A stretch of 7,099 bases of DNA, from assembly GCA_029004695.1 (NCBI GenBank), contig JAQVZB010000049.1, positions 1 to 7,099 on the forward strand, read 5' to 3'. The position numbers and the translations under genes are program-made. Positions 6,936 to 7,099 of the stretch are shown here, piece by piece; position 1 is the stretch's first letter; each line of letters opens with the position of its first letter. Below the pieces are notes generated by a model, which made no database searches, was not told the origin of the DNA, and saw only the letters and a list, made by a program, of their open reading frames with translations. This DNA is from Bacilli bacterium (GTDB lineage: Bacteria; Bacillota_I; Bacilli_A; RF39; UBA660).

Positions 6936-6955
6936 AAGGCACATAGTGCCTTTTT
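6936..6955 (+). terminator. Intrinsic terminator of the pcrA-ligA-hydrolase operon
   Basis: A 7-bp stem AAGGCAC (6936-6942) / GTGCCTT (6946-6952) with a three-base loop ATA is followed by a T-run continuing to 6955. It begins three bases after the hydrolase stop codon. It is among the most GC-rich short stretches in the window and is a convincing Rho-independent terminator. Confidence 0.92.
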
Positions 6956-6957
6956 AT

Positions 6958-6982
6958 ATTTACTTTACCTTAAAAAGTAAAT
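6958..6982. repeat. 9-bp inverted repeat abutting a -35 box
   Basis: ATTTACTTT (6958-6966) and AAAGTAAAT (6974-6982) are perfect inverted copies around seven bases. The right arm shares its last base with the -35 box of the next gene's promoter. It could be an operator for that promoter or a second weak hairpin backing up the terminator just upstream; the sequence alone cannot tell. Confidence 0.45.
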
Positions 6983-7010
6983 TGAATTATAAAAGAGACT
7001 ATAGTATAAT
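6982..7010 (+). promoter_or_regulatory. Sigma-A-like promoter of the downstream gene
   Basis: TTGAAT (6982-6987) and a perfect TATAAT (7005-7010) are separated by the ideal 17 bases. It lies after the operon terminator and 24 bases before the next ATG, so that gene starts its own transcript with a short leader. Confidence 0.75.
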
Positions 7011-7034
7011 AAAATTACTTAAGAGGTGGATTAT

Positions 7035-7099
7035 ATGAGCAAATTAAAGGGGTTTTATCATAATAATAGAATATATGTAATATTAATGGGAGTCTCTCT
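7035..7099 (+). CDS. Unidentified protein, N-terminal 21 codons only
   Basis: ATG 7035-7037 has a purine-rich site AGAGGTGG (7022-7029 region) about five bases upstream and its own promoter, and the frame stays open to the window edge. The visible product starts MSKLKGFYHNNRIYVILMGV: a basic and polar head followed by the start of a hydrophobic run. This would suit a membrane anchor or the first transmembrane helix with a cytoplasmic N-terminus. I do not recognise the family, and 21 residues are too few to assign a function. Confidence 0.7.
   Translation, partial: MSKLKGFYHNNRIYVILMGVS

Noticed and set aside
1..7099. Use of the Mycoplasma genetic code (TGA as Trp), suggested by the extreme AT content
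   Set aside because: Trp codons in the permease and LigA are TGG, including the conserved PKWATAYKF position of LigA, and no conserved gene is interrupted by TGA.
1..7099. CRISPR array, insertion sequence, tRNA/rRNA or riboswitch
   Set aside because: No regularly spaced repeats, transposase, terminal inverted repeats, tRNA cloverleaf or long structured leader was seen; intergenic spaces are at most about 200 bases and are accounted for by promoters and a terminator.

Overview
The window is very AT-rich (roughly a quarter G+C by eye). It has strong AGGAGG-type ribosome binding sites, AT-biased codons and a pcrA-ligA gene pair, which together suggest a low-G+C Bacillota or Mycoplasmatota-like bacterium, possibly a gut Bacilli lineage. 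Tryptophan is written TGG in the ABC permease and LigA, and no reading frame needs TGA as a sense codon. The standard code is therefore used, not the Mycoplasma code. The genus cannot be told from this window.

Layout. Positions 1-465 (+) hold the C-terminal part of a protein that looks like an ImmA/IrrE-type peptidase whose metal-binding residues are gone. Its stop codon overlaps the stop codon of a convergent gene, and both stops sit inside one perfect 14-bp inverted repeat that probably acts as a bidirectional terminator. Positions 462-2137 (-) hold a two-gene ABC exporter operon, ATPase first and then an ABC-2 type permease, with translationally coupled spacing. Positions 2138-2338 are a divergent promoter region. 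Positions 2339-6933 (+) form a tight operon of a PcrA/UvrD helicase, NAD+-dependent DNA ligase LigA and a small glyoxalase II-like metallo-beta-lactamase-fold hydrolase, closed by a clear intrinsic terminator. After it come a 9-bp inverted repeat, a good sigma-A-like promoter and the first 21 codons of another plus-strand gene that runs off the window.

The genes fall into two unrelated functional blocks. PcrA unwinds DNA in repair and in clearing replication obstacles, and LigA seals nicks in repair and lagging-strand synthesis; they are a common pair in Bacillota and are probably co-transcribed here. The ABC pair would export an unidentified substrate or act on the membrane. I see no convincing novel multi-gene system, mobile element, CRISPR array or RNA gene. 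The points most worth a second look are the ligand-less ImmA/IrrE-like protein, the shared stop-codon/terminator palindrome, and substitutions at normally conserved nucleotide- or DNA-contacting positions in LigA (Tyr to Trp) and PcrA (motif III Trp to Phe, within a divergent motif).
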